Numbered from the stretch's first letter, positions 25,399 through 34,964 are shown. The stretch is 36,848 bases of DNA from an uncultured Campylobacter sp. (GCF_938017775.1 NZ_CALIIU010000071.1:1-36848), one strand, 5' to 3'. Notes: generated from the sequence alone by a model not told the origin. Translations and numbers: made by a program.

Positions 25399-26010
25399 CA
25401 GGGCGCATTACGGTTGAAATTTTGTATCGACTAAATTTAGGCCGGGCGGAATTTTTCGGCGAAGCATAATTTCGGCAAAACGTAAAATTTAATCAGCGGT
25501 GCGATCTCTCGGTAGTTGCCCTAAATTTAATCAGCAATAAAATCGCTCGGCGGTTGCCCGAAATTTAAACGGGCGATACGATTAGAGATGAAAGTGCCTG
25601 TCGCGCATAAATTTGAAGCAAAACGCCTTGCCGTGTCTAAAAATTTATAAAATTTGACCGCGTTTCGCATCGCAGCCTCTAGCTTTTAGTGCCAAACCTG
25701 CATAGCGGCAAAATTTAATCGGCGGCGCTCGCGATTATGAAATTTAAAGCGACTCTGCAAGGATGAAATTTAAATTTAAGAGCAAGCTCACGGCGAGAGT
25801 TAAATTTAGAGCGCACGCGGCGTTTACAAAAGCCGTGCGCTAAAAGGTATCTGCCTGAACGCATGTCGCAACGCACCTCAAGCGCTTGCCTGCACGTTAC
25901 GTCAAATTTCGCAAAATCTCCTCGCCGCGCGTTCCTGCATCGCCTCATCAAACGCCGTCATAGGCTGGATTGTAAATTCAAATTATAAAGAATTTGGATG
26001 AGGCGAAATT
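25399..26010. other. Gene-free spacer with repeats
   Basis: No gene was found. It holds a 38-base tandem repeat (25485-25559) and a GC-rich hairpin with arms AGCGCACG (25810-25817) and CGTGCGCT (25834-25841) followed by AAAA. AAATTTA words are frequent. Confidence 0.6.
25485..25559. repeat. Imperfect 38-base tandem repeat
   Basis: Two copies start AAATTTAATCAGC at 25485 and 25523 and end GTTGCCC at 25521 and 25559. The middle differs at several positions. A third, more eroded copy may start at 25561. Confidence 0.7.
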
Positions 26011-26034
26011 TAAAATTCCGCCTCCTAAGCGGAA
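26011..26034 (-). terminator. Terminator after serA
   Basis: On the minus strand TTCCGC, a seven-base loop and GCGGAA are followed by TTTTAAATTT. It lies a few bases past the serA stop and fits Rho-independent termination of the rpsA-serA transcript. Confidence 0.65.
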
Positions 26035-26039
26035 AAAGA

Positions 26040-27617
26040 TTAAAGCGCTGCGTAGCGCACCATTAGGCAGGTTTGAAGCGCCGCCAGCTTATCGAGCGTG
26101 CTTTTTTGCACTTCGGAATCGACCAAAATGACCGCCAAAGCATCCCCCTCCTCGCCTCTGCCTAAGCGAAAATCCGCGATATTGATGTTCTCGTCGGCTA
26201 GGATCGTGCTTACGGATTTGATAACGCCTGGCACATCGGTGTTTTTGAAGATTATCATCTTGCCTTTCGGCTTAAAATCGGTCTTAAATCCGCCGATATT
26301 TACGATACGCTCCTCGCTGCCGTCAAAGACCGTGCCCGCGACGTTTGAGATCGCTTTGTCGGTCGTAACCTTAACCGCGATCTCGCTTTTATAAACACTG
26401 CGCGCAAGCTCGCCGAAGCTCGTCTCAATCCCCTTTTCGTCCGCAAGAAATTTAGCATTGACGTAATTTAGCGAGTCGCCCAAAGAATCGTGCAGCGCGC
26501 CTACGATCGCAAAAACGAGCATCGATTTTAGATACTGCACCACCTCGCCGCTGCCCTCGATCGTGATCGATTTGATCGGGCCTTTGTTGATCTGCGCCGC
26601 AAGATAGGCCATTTTCGAGACCAAATTTATATACGGCTCGATACCGCGCGGCAGATCCTCGAGCTTAAGCGGCAAATTTAAAGCGTTTGGATAGTTTAAG
26701 CCGCGTGCGGCGCTGATCGCCTGCTCCGCGGCCTCCCTGGCGATATTGCTTTGCGATTCGAGCGTATTTGCGCCAAGATGCGGAGTCGCGCTTAAATTTT
26801 CGATATCCAAAAGCTCGTGATCGGTCGCAGGCTCTTTGTCGAAAACGTCGATGCCGAGATACGCGATCTTGCCGCTGCGTAGATTGTTTGCGAGCGCTTT
26901 TTCATTATACAGCCCGCCTCTAGCGCAGTTTATTAGGCGCACGCCGTCTTTCATCTTCGCTATTTGCGGCTCGCCTACCATATTTATCGTCTCTTGATTT
27001 TTCGGCGTATGGATCGTGATGAAGTCGCAAGATAAAATTTCGTCGAAATTCTTCGTATATTTTACCCCGAGCTTCGTGGCCTTTTCGGGCTCGATATACG
27101 GATCGTAGGCGATGACGTTCATCCCAAATGCAAGCGCACGCACCCCCACGCGCGAGCCGATATTTCCAAAGCCGATGATGCCGAGGCTCTTTTTATAAAG
27201 CTCGGTGCCGTACCATTTCTCGCGCTTCCAAATTCTATTAATTTTTAGATCGTTGCAGGAATTTACATATTTGCGCGCCGCATTTAGCAGATGGCACATG
27301 GTCATTTCGACCGCGGCGATGGTGTTTGCCGTAGGTACATTCATCAAAATAATGCCGCGCTTGGAGCAGCCGTCGATGTCGCAGTTATCTACGCCCACAC
27401 CCGCGCGCACGATCGCTTTTAGCTTGGTGCCCGCGCCAAGGAATTTCTCATCCACCGCCGTAGAGCTTCTGGTAATCGCGACGTCAGCATCGCCTAAAAT
27501 TCCGTATAGCTCGCTCTTGGGCACGCTCGTGGCGTCGATTACTTTAACGTCCGATTCCTGCTTAAGCAGATCAAAACCGATTTTGTGGATTGCGTCGCAA
27601 ACTATGATAGTTTTCAT
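26040..27617 (-). CDS. serA: D-3-phosphoglycerate dehydrogenase
   Basis: This 525-residue protein is the long form of SerA, which oxidises 3-phosphoglycerate in the first step of serine synthesis. The Rossmann motif GFGNIG is at 149-154. Catalytic residues by family are Arg234 (CARGG), Glu262 (DVFDKEP) and His280 (TPHLGAN). An intermediate (ASB) domain follows from about 320, and a C-terminal ACT domain from about 450 (GKMIIFKNTDVPGVI), the usual site of serine feedback. Length is typical of the long form. It lies 54 bases after rpsA, separated by a strong hairpin, and is followed by a terminator. Confidence 0.97.
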   Translation of the reverse strand: MKTIIVCDAIHKIGFDLLKQESDVKVIDATSVPKSELYGILGDADVAITRSSTAVDEKFLGAGTKLKAIVRAGVGVDNCDIDGCSKRGIILMNVPTANTIAAVEMTMCHLLNAARKYVNSCNDLKINRIWKREKWYGTELYKKSLGIIGFGNIGSRVGVRALAFGMNVIAYDPYIEPEKATKLGVKYTKNFDEILSCDFITIHTPKNQETINMVGEPQIAKMKDGVRLINCARGGLYNEKALANNLRSGKIAYLGIDVFDKEPATDHELLDIENLSATPHLGANTLESQSNIAREAAEQAISAARGLNYPNALNLPLKLEDLPRGIEPYINLVSKMAYLAAQINKGPIKSITIEGSGEVVQYLKSMLVFAIVGALHDSLGDSLNYVNAKFLADEKGIETSFGELARSVYKSEIAVKVTTDKAISNVAGTVFDGSEERIVNIGGFKTDFKPKGKMIIFKNTDVPGVIKSVSTILADENINIADFRLGRGEEGDALAVILVDSEVQKSTLDKLAALQTCLMVRYAAL

Positions 27618-27641
27618 TAAATTTAACCTTTAGAAGTGGGT

Positions 27642-27665
27642 CCGCAAGGCGGGGATGCCTTGCGG
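27642..27665 (-). other. Stem-loop between rpsA and serA
   Basis: Perfect nine-base arms CCGCAAGGC and GCCTTGCGG enclose a six-base loop. It starts seven bases after the rpsA stop on the minus strand. It is followed by ACCCAC, not a T-run, so it is more likely an mRNA stabiliser or processing site than a terminator. Confidence 0.6.
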
Positions 27666-27671
27666 GAGGAG

Positions 27672-29339
27672 TTATTTATTTAGTTGATCTTTGATTAGAT
27701 CCCCTAGGCTTTGCTTTTCGTCGTCGTTGCTATTGATCTCGTTTAGCGCCTCGCGCTCCTTCTGATGAGCCAGCCTGCGCACGCTTAGGCGGATTCTATT
27801 TTTCTTCTCGTCGATGAAGGCGATCGCAGCCTCGATCTCGTCGCCCACTTTTAGGCTATCTACGCTTACGTTGCCGAGATCTTCCTTGCGGATAAGCGCG
27901 TCTATACCGCCTCCGAGCTCGACAAAAATTCCAAACTCTTTAATATCGCGGATCTTGCCTTTTACGACATCGCCTTGATTGTGGCTCTTGGCATAATCGC
28001 TAATCGGGCTATCGCCGAGCTCTTTGTGGTTTAGAGAAATTTTTTGAGTATCTTTGTCGATCTTAATGATCTTAACCTCGATCTCGTCGCCCACTTTGAA
28101 TAAATTTTTGCACTTCTCGCCGCGATCCCACGAAGCGTCCTCGTTATGCAAAAGCCCCTCTACGCCGTCGATCCTCACAAACGCACCAAAATTTGTAATT
28201 GTAGTGACGCTGCCTTTTAGCACGTCGCCTACTTTATACTTAGCAACGAACTCATCAAACGGCTTAGTGAGTAAATTTTTAAGGCTCACGCGCAATCTGC
28301 GCTCGCTAGGGTTAATCTCTACGACCTCGACGTCAAGCTCCTCGCCCTCGCTGATAAAATCTTTCGGATTTTTGATATTTTTATCCCACGAAATTTCGCT
28401 GATATGCAAGAAGCCCTCGATGTCGTTGCCAAGATCTACAAACGCGCCGTAAGGCTCGATATTGCTTACTTTTACGCGGATAGTGTCGCCTACTTCCAGG
28501 CTATCTTTGATCTCGTTCCAAGGATCGGGCATCGCCTCTTTGATCGAAAGAGAGAGATGCTTTTTATCGTTATCGTATTTGATAACCTTAACCGGAACCT
28601 TATCGCCCTCTTTGTAGAGCGAGCTTGGATTTACCGGGCCTTTGTATGAAATTTCGCTGTAGTGTACGAGTCCGTCCACGCCGCCTACGTCTACGAACAT
28701 ACCGTAAGTAGTGATCTTTTTGACGACGCCCTCGATGATGCCTTCGGTAGCGACTACCTTTTCGATCGCCTCTTTGCTTGCTTTGCGATCCTCATCAAGT
28801 AGCTTCTTGCGCGATGCTACAATGCTTTGCTCATCTCTATCAACTTTAATGATCTTTACTTTAAAATTTTTACCTACGGCGCCATTTGGGTTTTTAAGCG
28901 CGCTTTGCGAGCGAGGCATAAAAAATTCCACGTCGTCTGCATTAGCGCAAAGGAAACCGCCCTTATTAAACGATAGAATTTTAACGTCATAGACATTTTC
29001 TGCGTTTTCATCATAGGAGTCGATGAACGCCTTTACTTTTTCCTTCTTTAGAGCCTTTTTATACGATACGACCGGGCGACCGCCTCTGCTTCCGATAATA
29101 GCGACTTTGATGTCATCTCCTACATTAACCTGCGGGTTTCCTTGCTCGTCGCTCACTTCGGCGGCGTCCAAAATGCCCTCCGACTTCCTGCCTACGTCTA
29201 TGAAAACCTCGCCGTCCTTAAGGGCGATAACCTTACCTGTGACGACCTCGTCGTGAGACTTCCCGGTGTCATACTCCTCTAACAATGTCGCAAAATCTTC
29301 CTCTGCGTGGTTTTGAACCTTCTCGTTCACCTCAGCCAT
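27672..29339 (-). CDS. rpsA: 30S ribosomal protein S1
   Basis: This 555-residue protein carries six S1 repeats, beginning near VVTGKVIALKDGEVFIDVG, VYDVKILSFNKGGF, IEGVVKKITTYGMFVDVGG, IRVKVSNIEPYGAFVDLG, LKGSVTTITNFGAFVRIDG and VKGKIRDIKEFGIFVELGG. S1 binds mRNA on the 30S subunit and helps start translation. Length is near the E. coli protein. AAAGGAAG precedes the ATG. A TAGAAT box lies at 29391-29396 in the 121-base gap after ispH, so it likely has its own promoter. serA follows. Confidence 0.97.
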   Translation of the reverse strand: MAEVNEKVQNHAEEDFATLLEEYDTGKSHDEVVTGKVIALKDGEVFIDVGRKSEGILDAAEVSDEQGNPQVNVGDDIKVAIIGSRGGRPVVSYKKALKKEKVKAFIDSYDENAENVYDVKILSFNKGGFLCANADDVEFFMPRSQSALKNPNGAVGKNFKVKIIKVDRDEQSIVASRKKLLDEDRKASKEAIEKVVATEGIIEGVVKKITTYGMFVDVGGVDGLVHYSEISYKGPVNPSSLYKEGDKVPVKVIKYDNDKKHLSLSIKEAMPDPWNEIKDSLEVGDTIRVKVSNIEPYGAFVDLGNDIEGFLHISEISWDKNIKNPKDFISEGEELDVEVVEINPSERRLRVSLKNLLTKPFDEFVAKYKVGDVLKGSVTTITNFGAFVRIDGVEGLLHNEDASWDRGEKCKNLFKVGDEIEVKIIKIDKDTQKISLNHKELGDSPISDYAKSHNQGDVVKGKIRDIKEFGIFVELGGGIDALIRKEDLGNVSVDSLKVGDEIEAAIAFIDEKKNRIRLSVRRLAHQKEREALNEINSNDDEKQSLGDLIKDQLNK

Positions 29340-29390
29340 ATGCTTCCTTTAAATTTATTTGTGCTTTTTTGAAAAGAACTAAAATGCGCG

Positions 29391-29396
29391 ATTCTA
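29391..29396 (-). promoter_or_regulatory. -10 element for rpsA
   Basis: TAGAAT is read on the minus strand about 52 bases before the rpsA ATG, in the gap after ispH. Confidence 0.45.
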
Positions 29397-29460
29397 GCTA
29401 AAATTTGCTTTCGATTTGATAAATTTCTAAGAGTAAATTTGATAAGAGGGCTTATAAATT

Positions 29461-30291
29461 CTACGTTAGACTTTCTATCCGAGCTACTACTTTTTTGATG
29501 ATCCAATCGGGCGTGCTAGCTCCTGCTGAGATGCCGCAGAGGCTTTTGTTTTCAAACCACGAGCGCTCAAGCTCGCTTTCGTTTTCTATGAGATAGCTGT
29601 CTTTGCAAAAATTTTGTGAAATTAAAAAAAGCTGTTTGGTGTTGGAGGAATTTTTCCCGCCTACGATTATCATCACGTCGGCCTTTTGCGACAGGCTTTT
29701 TACGGCCTCTTGATTTTCCAGCGTCGCATTGCAAATCGTATTAAAAATTCTCAGCTCCCTTGCGCGTTGCATCAAAAAATCCGCGATTTTGGTAAAGCTT
29801 TCTATCTTTTTCGTAGTCTGCGAAACGAGCGCGACGCGAGGTCCAAGCTTGACGTCTTGCAGCTCCTTCGTATCCATGATCACGAATACGCGCGATTTTG
29901 CGTAGGATTTCACGCCCTTTACCTCGGGGTGATTTTTATCGCCGAAGATCACGATATCATAGCCCTCCGCGCTCATCTTTTCTACGATCTGCTGTGGCTT
30001 AGTCACGAAGGGGCAGGTAGCGTCGATGAGCTCTTTATTTTGCGCCTTTAATCTTTGCAGATCGTCCTTTTGGATGCCGTGGGTGCGGATGATGAGCTTT
30101 TGCTCGTCCTTGATCTCGCTAACGCCCTCCAGGGTTTTGACGCCGAAATTTTGTTTTAAACGGTTAATCTCTTCGGCGTTATGTATGAGCTCACCGATCG
30201 TAGCGGCCTCGCCGGCGCTTTCTGCGATCTTGATCGCACGCTTGACGCCGAAGCAAAAGCCGTAGCTTTTCGCCATCTCAATCTTCAACAC
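29461..30291 (-). CDS. ispH: 4-hydroxy-3-methylbut-2-enyl diphosphate reductase
   Basis: This 276-residue iron-sulfur enzyme performs the last step of the MEP isoprenoid pathway, making IPP and DMAPP. The three cluster Cys are Cys13 (GFCFGVKRA), Cys93 (DATCPFV) and Cys187 (TICNAT). Substrate His residues are His37, His71 and His121, and catalytic Glu123 lies in HPEV. It starts with GTG at 30291, with GGAG just upstream, and overlaps the aroA end by 14 bases. An ATG at 30276 would cut five residues that match the usual start. It is part of the pheS-pheT-aroA-ispH operon. Confidence 0.96.
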   Translation of the reverse strand: MLKIEMAKSYGFCFGVKRAIKIAESAGEAATIGELIHNAEEINRLKQNFGVKTLEGVSEIKDEQKLIIRTHGIQKDDLQRLKAQNKELIDATCPFVTKPQQIVEKMSAEGYDIVIFGDKNHPEVKGVKSYAKSRVFVIMDTKELQDVKLGPRVALVSQTTKKIESFTKIADFLMQRARELRIFNTICNATLENQEAVKSLSQKADVMIIVGGKNSSNTKQLFLISQNFCKDSYLIENESELERSWFENKSLCGISAGASTPDWIIKKVVARIESLT

Positions 30292-31552
30292 CGGCTCCGA
30301 TCTGTCTTAAAATCGCGGCGAAGTTCGGAAACGACGTCGCGATACAATCGCTATCCTCGATGATCATCCCCGATCTTAAGCCTAAAATCGCAAAACTCAT
30401 CGCGATACGATGGTCGCCGCACGGCGTGATGATCGCCGCGTTCGCCTCGCCGCCTTCGATCTGCCAGCCGTCCTGTAGCTCGCGCGCTTTGATACCGCAG
30501 GCGCGAAGCCCTTCGCAGGTTATCTTTATGCGGTCGCATTCCTTCACGCGCAGCTCGGCGGCATTTCTAAGCACGCTACTTCCCTGTGCGCAGGCAAAGG
30601 CGATCGCAAGCGCAGGCGCTTCGTCTATCAGCCAGGAGATATTTTCGCTCACCTCCACGGCGTGAAGCGGCGCGTAAGCGACCTCTATATCGCCGATCTG
30701 CTCGTAAATTTCGCTCGTCTTGTGAAATTTTACCTCGGCGCCCATACGTTTTAAAATTTCGTACGCCTCTATGCGGGTTTTGTTTAACAGCATATTTTTT
30801 AGCACTATGCGCGAGCTCGGGGTTATCGCTGCGGCGACCGCGAAGAAAAACGCCGAGCTGGGATCGTTTGGGATAAAAATTTCAAGCGGTTTAAGCGGCG
30901 AGCTAAGCGACGCGACTTCGATCTCAAGACCATTTTGCGAAATTTGCGCGCCCATCGCTTTTAGCATCCGCTCGCTGTGATCGCGGCTAAGCTCGGGCTC
31001 GCTAAATTTACATCCGCTGCCGCGCAAGGCCGCTAAAATTAGAGCGGTCTTTACCTGCGCGGACGCAATCTTGCTCGCGTATTCAAAATACCCGAGCTTC
31101 TGCCCGAGCACCGCAATAGGCGCCTTTTCGCCGCCTGCTCGTCCGTAAATTTTAGCGCCTACTTTGCAAAGCGGATCCGCAACGCGCCTCATCGGGCGCT
31201 CGCTTAGATACCGATCGCCGCACAGCACAAAAAAGCCCTCGCGTCCCGCCAAAAAGCCCATAAATAGCCGCATCGCCGTACCCGAGTTGCCGCAATCAAG
31301 CGGGACGTTAGGCTCTTTGATAACCTCCGGCGGAGTGATCAGAATTTCGCCCTCTACGCGCTGTACGCTAGCGCCCAAAAGCTCCACGATCTTTAGCGTA
31401 TTTAGCGTATCCTCGGCGGCTAGATAGTTTGAAATTTTACTCGTCCCCTCTGCTAGCAGCGAAAAGATCGCCGCACGGTGCGAGATTGATTTATCTGCGG
31501 CGATATTTGAAATCTCCGCCCGCAAAGGGCTTGCTTGCGCAAAAATTCTCAT
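30278..31552 (-). CDS. aroA: 3-phosphoshikimate 1-carboxyvinyltransferase (EPSP synthase)
   Basis: This 424-residue protein makes EPSP from shikimate 3-phosphate and PEP in aromatic amino acid synthesis. The N-terminal Lys21-Ser22 and Arg26 (DKSISHR) bind substrate. LDCGNSGTAMRL (about 86-96) is the first signature, RDHSERML the second, and WLIDEAPALAIAFA carries the catalytic Asp. Length is normal. It overlaps pheT by four bases (ATGA) and ispH by 14. The translational overlaps argue for coupled expression. Confidence 0.97.
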   Translation of the reverse strand: MRIFAQASPLRAEISNIAADKSISHRAAIFSLLAEGTSKISNYLAAEDTLNTLKIVELLGASVQRVEGEILITPPEVIKEPNVPLDCGNSGTAMRLFMGFLAGREGFFVLCGDRYLSERPMRRVADPLCKVGAKIYGRAGGEKAPIAVLGQKLGYFEYASKIASAQVKTALILAALRGSGCKFSEPELSRDHSERMLKAMGAQISQNGLEIEVASLSSPLKPLEIFIPNDPSSAFFFAVAAAITPSSRIVLKNMLLNKTRIEAYEILKRMGAEVKFHKTSEIYEQIGDIEVAYAPLHAVEVSENISWLIDEAPALAIAFACAQGSSVLRNAAELRVKECDRIKITCEGLRACGIKARELQDGWQIEGGEANAAIITPCGDHRIAMSFAILGLRSGMIIEDSDCIATSFPNFAAILRQIGAGVED

Positions 31553-33879
31553 CGCAGCCCAAGTCCCAGCTCGCTGCTAAGCGCGGCTAAAATTTTATCG
31601 GTAAAGCCCGCCACTTCCTCATCGCAGAGCGTTTTTTGAAGGTCTTGAAATACAAGTCTGATCGTCAGGCTCTTTGAATCGCCCAGGCTTTCGTCGCTGT
31701 AAAGATCGCTTGGGATAAGCTCCTTTAGCGCCTCGATTTTAAGGGCGTCTATGCACTGCTTGATCTGCTCGAAGCGCATTCCGCTCGGCACCAAAATACT
31801 TAGATCGCGCGATACGCTAGGGAACTTCGAATAAGCGTCCGCTACGATATTTTCAAATTTAAGCTTGGAAAAATCGATCTCGCACAGATAGCTTTTATCC
31901 AGATCACGCCCTGCTTCTACGGCGTAATCCACGCGCCCGATAAAGCCCACTATCTGCCCGCCCTGCTCGATCTGAGCTTGCTCGAATTCGCTTAAAAATT
32001 TCAAATTTTCGCCAGGCAACCTGACCTTAAATTTACCGATGACGCTTTGGATTAAATTTGCAAAATACAAAAAATCCACCGCAGCGGGTTTTGCGCCGGC
32101 CGCTATAGAGGGCTCGGCTTTTAGCCCGCTAGCAATAAAGCCCAGCCTTAGGCTCTGCGAGCCGTCCGCATCAAACACCTCTCCTAGCTCAAAAAGCTTA
32201 ACGCTTCTGCGAGAATTCTTTAAATTTCGCTCAGCAGATTCTAGCAGATGATTAATGAGCGTCGGTCTTAGCGCGTCCAGCTCGCCGTTGATCGGATTTA
32301 AAATTTTAACCTTGCACGGCTTAAAGCCTAAGCTTTGCAATGCCTTGCCGTCGTCAAATACATAATGCACGCACTCGAAAAATCCCACTGCTGCCGCCTT
32401 GCTGCGAAGCTTGCGCCCGTTTTGTAAATTTACATAGGTATCGTTTAGGCGGTTTTTCTCGTAGAAGCTTAGCGGCGCGGCAGCGATATTGTCGATGCCC
32501 ACGATACGCACTATCTCCTCGCACACGTCGTGAGAATTTACGATATCGTGGCGGAAAGGCGGCACCTTGGCGGTGATTAGATCGGCTTCGACGCCTACAT
32601 CAAAGCCCAGCCTTTTTAAAATTTTTACGATCTTATCGCGCGGAATTTGCGCGCCGATCATTGAGTTTATCTCTTTTTCGCTAAAGCCCACGATAAGCGG
32701 CTCCAAAGCGTTTGAAATCTTTTGTGTGCCCGCATATAGGCTAACGGCTTTATTTTTAAGTAGCAATCTAAATAGCAGATCGAGCCCTAGCCTAAGCTTT
32801 GGCTCGCTGCCTCTACTTGAGCGATACACATGCTCGTCACCTTTTAGGCTTTTATTTTCGTTTACTGCTCTGGCGATAATTAGTGGCGCGGTGTAGTTTG
32901 CCTCTAATAGCACCACTTTGCTACTGCAACACGCCTTTAGCTCCGCGTCTTGGCAAATCCCTGCTACACTAAGCAATCTCTTGCCCGCATAAACGCCGAA
33001 CTCGCCGTTTGGCATAGGCTTTATGTCAAGCGCTACCTTGCTATCTGCGGAAGCGATCTTTTCAAAATCATAAGCGCGCAGCAATACTCCGGTAGAATGA
33101 GTAGCGTAGTTGATGAAATTTTGCACCGCGCAGCTTTGCAAAATACCAACGCTTGCAAGACGCAAGGTCTGCTTTAAATTTAACTTTAGCTCGCCTTTGA
33201 TCTCATAAGCTCGAAAAGCAAATTTAGCGCTTACCTCATCGCTTGCACGCACGCTTAAAATTCTACCGATACCAGGTGCTCCGTCGGCATCTTCAAATTC
33301 GTGCTTTTCCTTTAGCGGCAGATCAAGCGCTGCGCCTAGATCGCGCGCTATGCCTAAGATGCTAAGGCAGTCGCCGCGATTAGCGGTAAGCTCAATCTCG
33401 ATAAGATCATCATTAAAAATTTCATACTCGCGCAGCTCCTTGCCGAGCACGAGCTCGCCGATACTGCTATCAAGCACCATAATGCCATCATTCGTCTTGG
33501 CAAGTCCAAGCTCGGTTGCCGAGCAGATCATGCCGTAGCTCTCCACGCCGCGAAGTTTGGCAGGCTTTATCTCAAGTCCGCTCGGCAGCACGGTACCGAT
33601 CAGGCTAACTGCGACGTATTGCCCCGCCTCGACGTTTTTCGCGCCGCAGACGATCTGCAGGCTCTGCTTACCGACATCAACCTCGCAAACGTTTAGATGA
33701 TCGGAATTCTCGTGTCGACGCTTGCTTTTTACGAGTCCTACTACGACGCCTTTAGGAAGTGAAATTTTATCGTGAGCGTCAACCTCAAGACCGATAGAGT
33801 TTAGCGTAGAAAGCAGCTTTTCGCTTGAAATTTCGCTTATGTCGATCCACTCTTGCAACCAATTTCTCGTTATTATCAT
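31549..33879 (-). CDS. pheT: Phenylalanyl-tRNA synthetase beta subunit
   Basis: This 776-residue subunit of the alpha2-beta2 enzyme charges tRNA-Phe. A tRNA-binding (EMAP-like) domain covers about 39-150 (VVVGLVKSKRRHENSDHLNVC). B3/B4 (editing) and B5 regions follow, and an FDX-ACB anticodon-binding domain ends the protein (FPSVSRDLSILVPSGMRFEQI onward). Size is slightly under E. coli PheT (795). The ATG overlaps the pheS stop by four bases. Confidence 0.97.
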   Translation of the reverse strand: MIITRNWLQEWIDISEISSEKLLSTLNSIGLEVDAHDKISLPKGVVVGLVKSKRRHENSDHLNVCEVDVGKQSLQIVCGAKNVEAGQYVAVSLIGTVLPSGLEIKPAKLRGVESYGMICSATELGLAKTNDGIMVLDSSIGELVLGKELREYEIFNDDLIEIELTANRGDCLSILGIARDLGAALDLPLKEKHEFEDADGAPGIGRILSVRASDEVSAKFAFRAYEIKGELKLNLKQTLRLASVGILQSCAVQNFINYATHSTGVLLRAYDFEKIASADSKVALDIKPMPNGEFGVYAGKRLLSVAGICQDAELKACCSSKVVLLEANYTAPLIIARAVNENKSLKGDEHVYRSSRGSEPKLRLGLDLLFRLLLKNKAVSLYAGTQKISNALEPLIVGFSEKEINSMIGAQIPRDKIVKILKRLGFDVGVEADLITAKVPPFRHDIVNSHDVCEEIVRIVGIDNIAAAPLSFYEKNRLNDTYVNLQNGRKLRSKAAAVGFFECVHYVFDDGKALQSLGFKPCKVKILNPINGELDALRPTLINHLLESAERNLKNSRRSVKLFELGEVFDADGSQSLRLGFIASGLKAEPSIAAGAKPAAVDFLYFANLIQSVIGKFKVRLPGENLKFLSEFEQAQIEQGGQIVGFIGRVDYAVEAGRDLDKSYLCEIDFSKLKFENIVADAYSKFPSVSRDLSILVPSGMRFEQIKQCIDALKIEALKELIPSDLYSDESLGDSKSLTIRLVFQDLQKTLCDEEVAGFTDKILAALSSELGLGLR

Positions 33880-34871
33880 TTAAACTGCTCCAATAATCTA
33901 ATATCGCCTTCAAATAGCGAGCGCAGATCGGGGATACCATGTAGCAGCATCGCAAATCTCTCCACGCCGAGCCCAAATGCGTATCCGCTGACGTTTTTCC
34001 AGCCTACCGCTTTAAAGACGTTAGGATCGACCACGCCGCTGCCTAACACCTCGAGCCAGCCCGTCTGCTTACAGACGCGGCATCCCTCGCCGTGGCAGAA
34101 AATACAGCTGATATCGACCTCGGTGCTAGGCTCCGTAAACGGAAAGAAGCTCGGGCGGAAGCGCACCTTTACGTCTCCAAACATATAGCGCAAAAATTCC
34201 TCTAAAACGTATTTTAAATTTGCAAAGCTCACGCGGTCTCCCTGCTCGACTACGAGGCCTTCTACTTGATGAAACATCGGCGTGTGGGTTAGATCCATAT
34301 CGCGGCGAAAGACCGCGCCCGGGGCGATCATACGCACCGGCGGAGCTTTAAATTTCTCCATCGTGCGGATCTGAACGCCGCTGGTGTGCGTGCGTAGCAG
34401 CCGCCCGTCATTTAGATAAAACGTATCTTGCATATCGCGCGCAGGGTGGTATTTGGGTAAATTTAGCGCTTCAAAATTATGGAAGTCGTCCTCGATGAGT
34501 GGGCCGCTTTCTACGCTGAAATTTTGCGCGATGAAGTAGTCTATGATCTTATCCATCGTCTCCATCACCGGATGCAGCGCGCCGCAGCTTACGTTTTCGT
34601 TAAAAAGCGTGATGTCGATTGCTTCATTTTTCATCGCCTCTTTTTGCTCCGCCGCCTCCAGGCTCGCCCTTTTTGCAGCGATGAGCTCGCTGAAATAATC
34701 GCGCTTTTCATTCGCGCTTACGGCAAGCTCTTTTTTCTGCTCGGGCGCTGCGGATTTGAGCTCGGAAAAAAGCTGCGTTATGATGCCTTTTTTGCCGAAA
34801 AGCTCCAAGCGCACGGCTTCCAGCTCGCTTAAGCTCGATGCGGCGTCGATTTTTGCTTTAATCTCTTGCAA
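33876..34871 (-). CDS. pheS: Phenylalanyl-tRNA synthetase alpha subunit
   Basis: This 331-residue catalytic subunit has an N-terminal coiled-coil arm (1-85) that holds tRNA, then the class II core. Motif 2 is FRRDMDLTHTPMFHQVEG and motif 3 GLGVERFAMLL. A Cys cluster CIFCHGEGCRVC lies between, as in many bacterial PheS. The start is TTG at 34871, supported by AAGGA with a six-base spacer and by the arm beginning there; no better ATG exists. A TACAAT box is at 34903-34908. It leads the pheST-aroA-ispH operon. Confidence 0.97.
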   Translation of the reverse strand: MQEIKAKIDAASSLSELEAVRLELFGKKGIITQLFSELKSAAPEQKKELAVSANEKRDYFSELIAAKRASLEAAEQKEAMKNEAIDITLFNENVSCGALHPVMETMDKIIDYFIAQNFSVESGPLIEDDFHNFEALNLPKYHPARDMQDTFYLNDGRLLRTHTSGVQIRTMEKFKAPPVRMIAPGAVFRRDMDLTHTPMFHQVEGLVVEQGDRVSFANLKYVLEEFLRYMFGDVKVRFRPSFFPFTEPSTEVDISCIFCHGEGCRVCKQTGWLEVLGSGVVDPNVFKAVGWKNVSGYAFGLGVERFAMLLHGIPDLRSLFEGDIRLLEQFK

Positions 34872-34902
34872 ATTCTATCCTTGTGGTTAAATTAATGGCG
34901 CG

Positions 34903-34908
34903 ATTGTA
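34903..34908 (-). promoter_or_regulatory. -10 element for pheS operon
   Basis: TACAAT is read on the minus strand 32 bases before the TTG start, in a region shared with the divergent HIT gene. No leader peptide or T-box was recognised. Confidence 0.5.
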
Positions 34909-34958
34909 GTTAAAATTTGATAAAAGCTAGGTAAATTTGCGTGTTTGGATTTTTTGGC

Positions 34959-34964
34959 TATAAT
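34959..34964 (+). promoter_or_regulatory. -10 element for HIT gene
   Basis: A perfect TATAAT follows TTTTTTGGC and lies 36 bases before the ATG. Confidence 0.6.

Noticed and set aside
25485..25559. Possible CRISPR-like repeat
   Set aside because: Only two adjacent imperfect copies, no spacers of regular length and no cas genes.
25715..25951. 78-residue minus-strand frame
   Set aside because: Arg/Cys-rich product without ribosome site or family features, in a repeat-containing spacer.
30586..30876. Arg-rich plus-strand frames within aroA
   Set aside because: They are shadows of a well-supported gene on the other strand.
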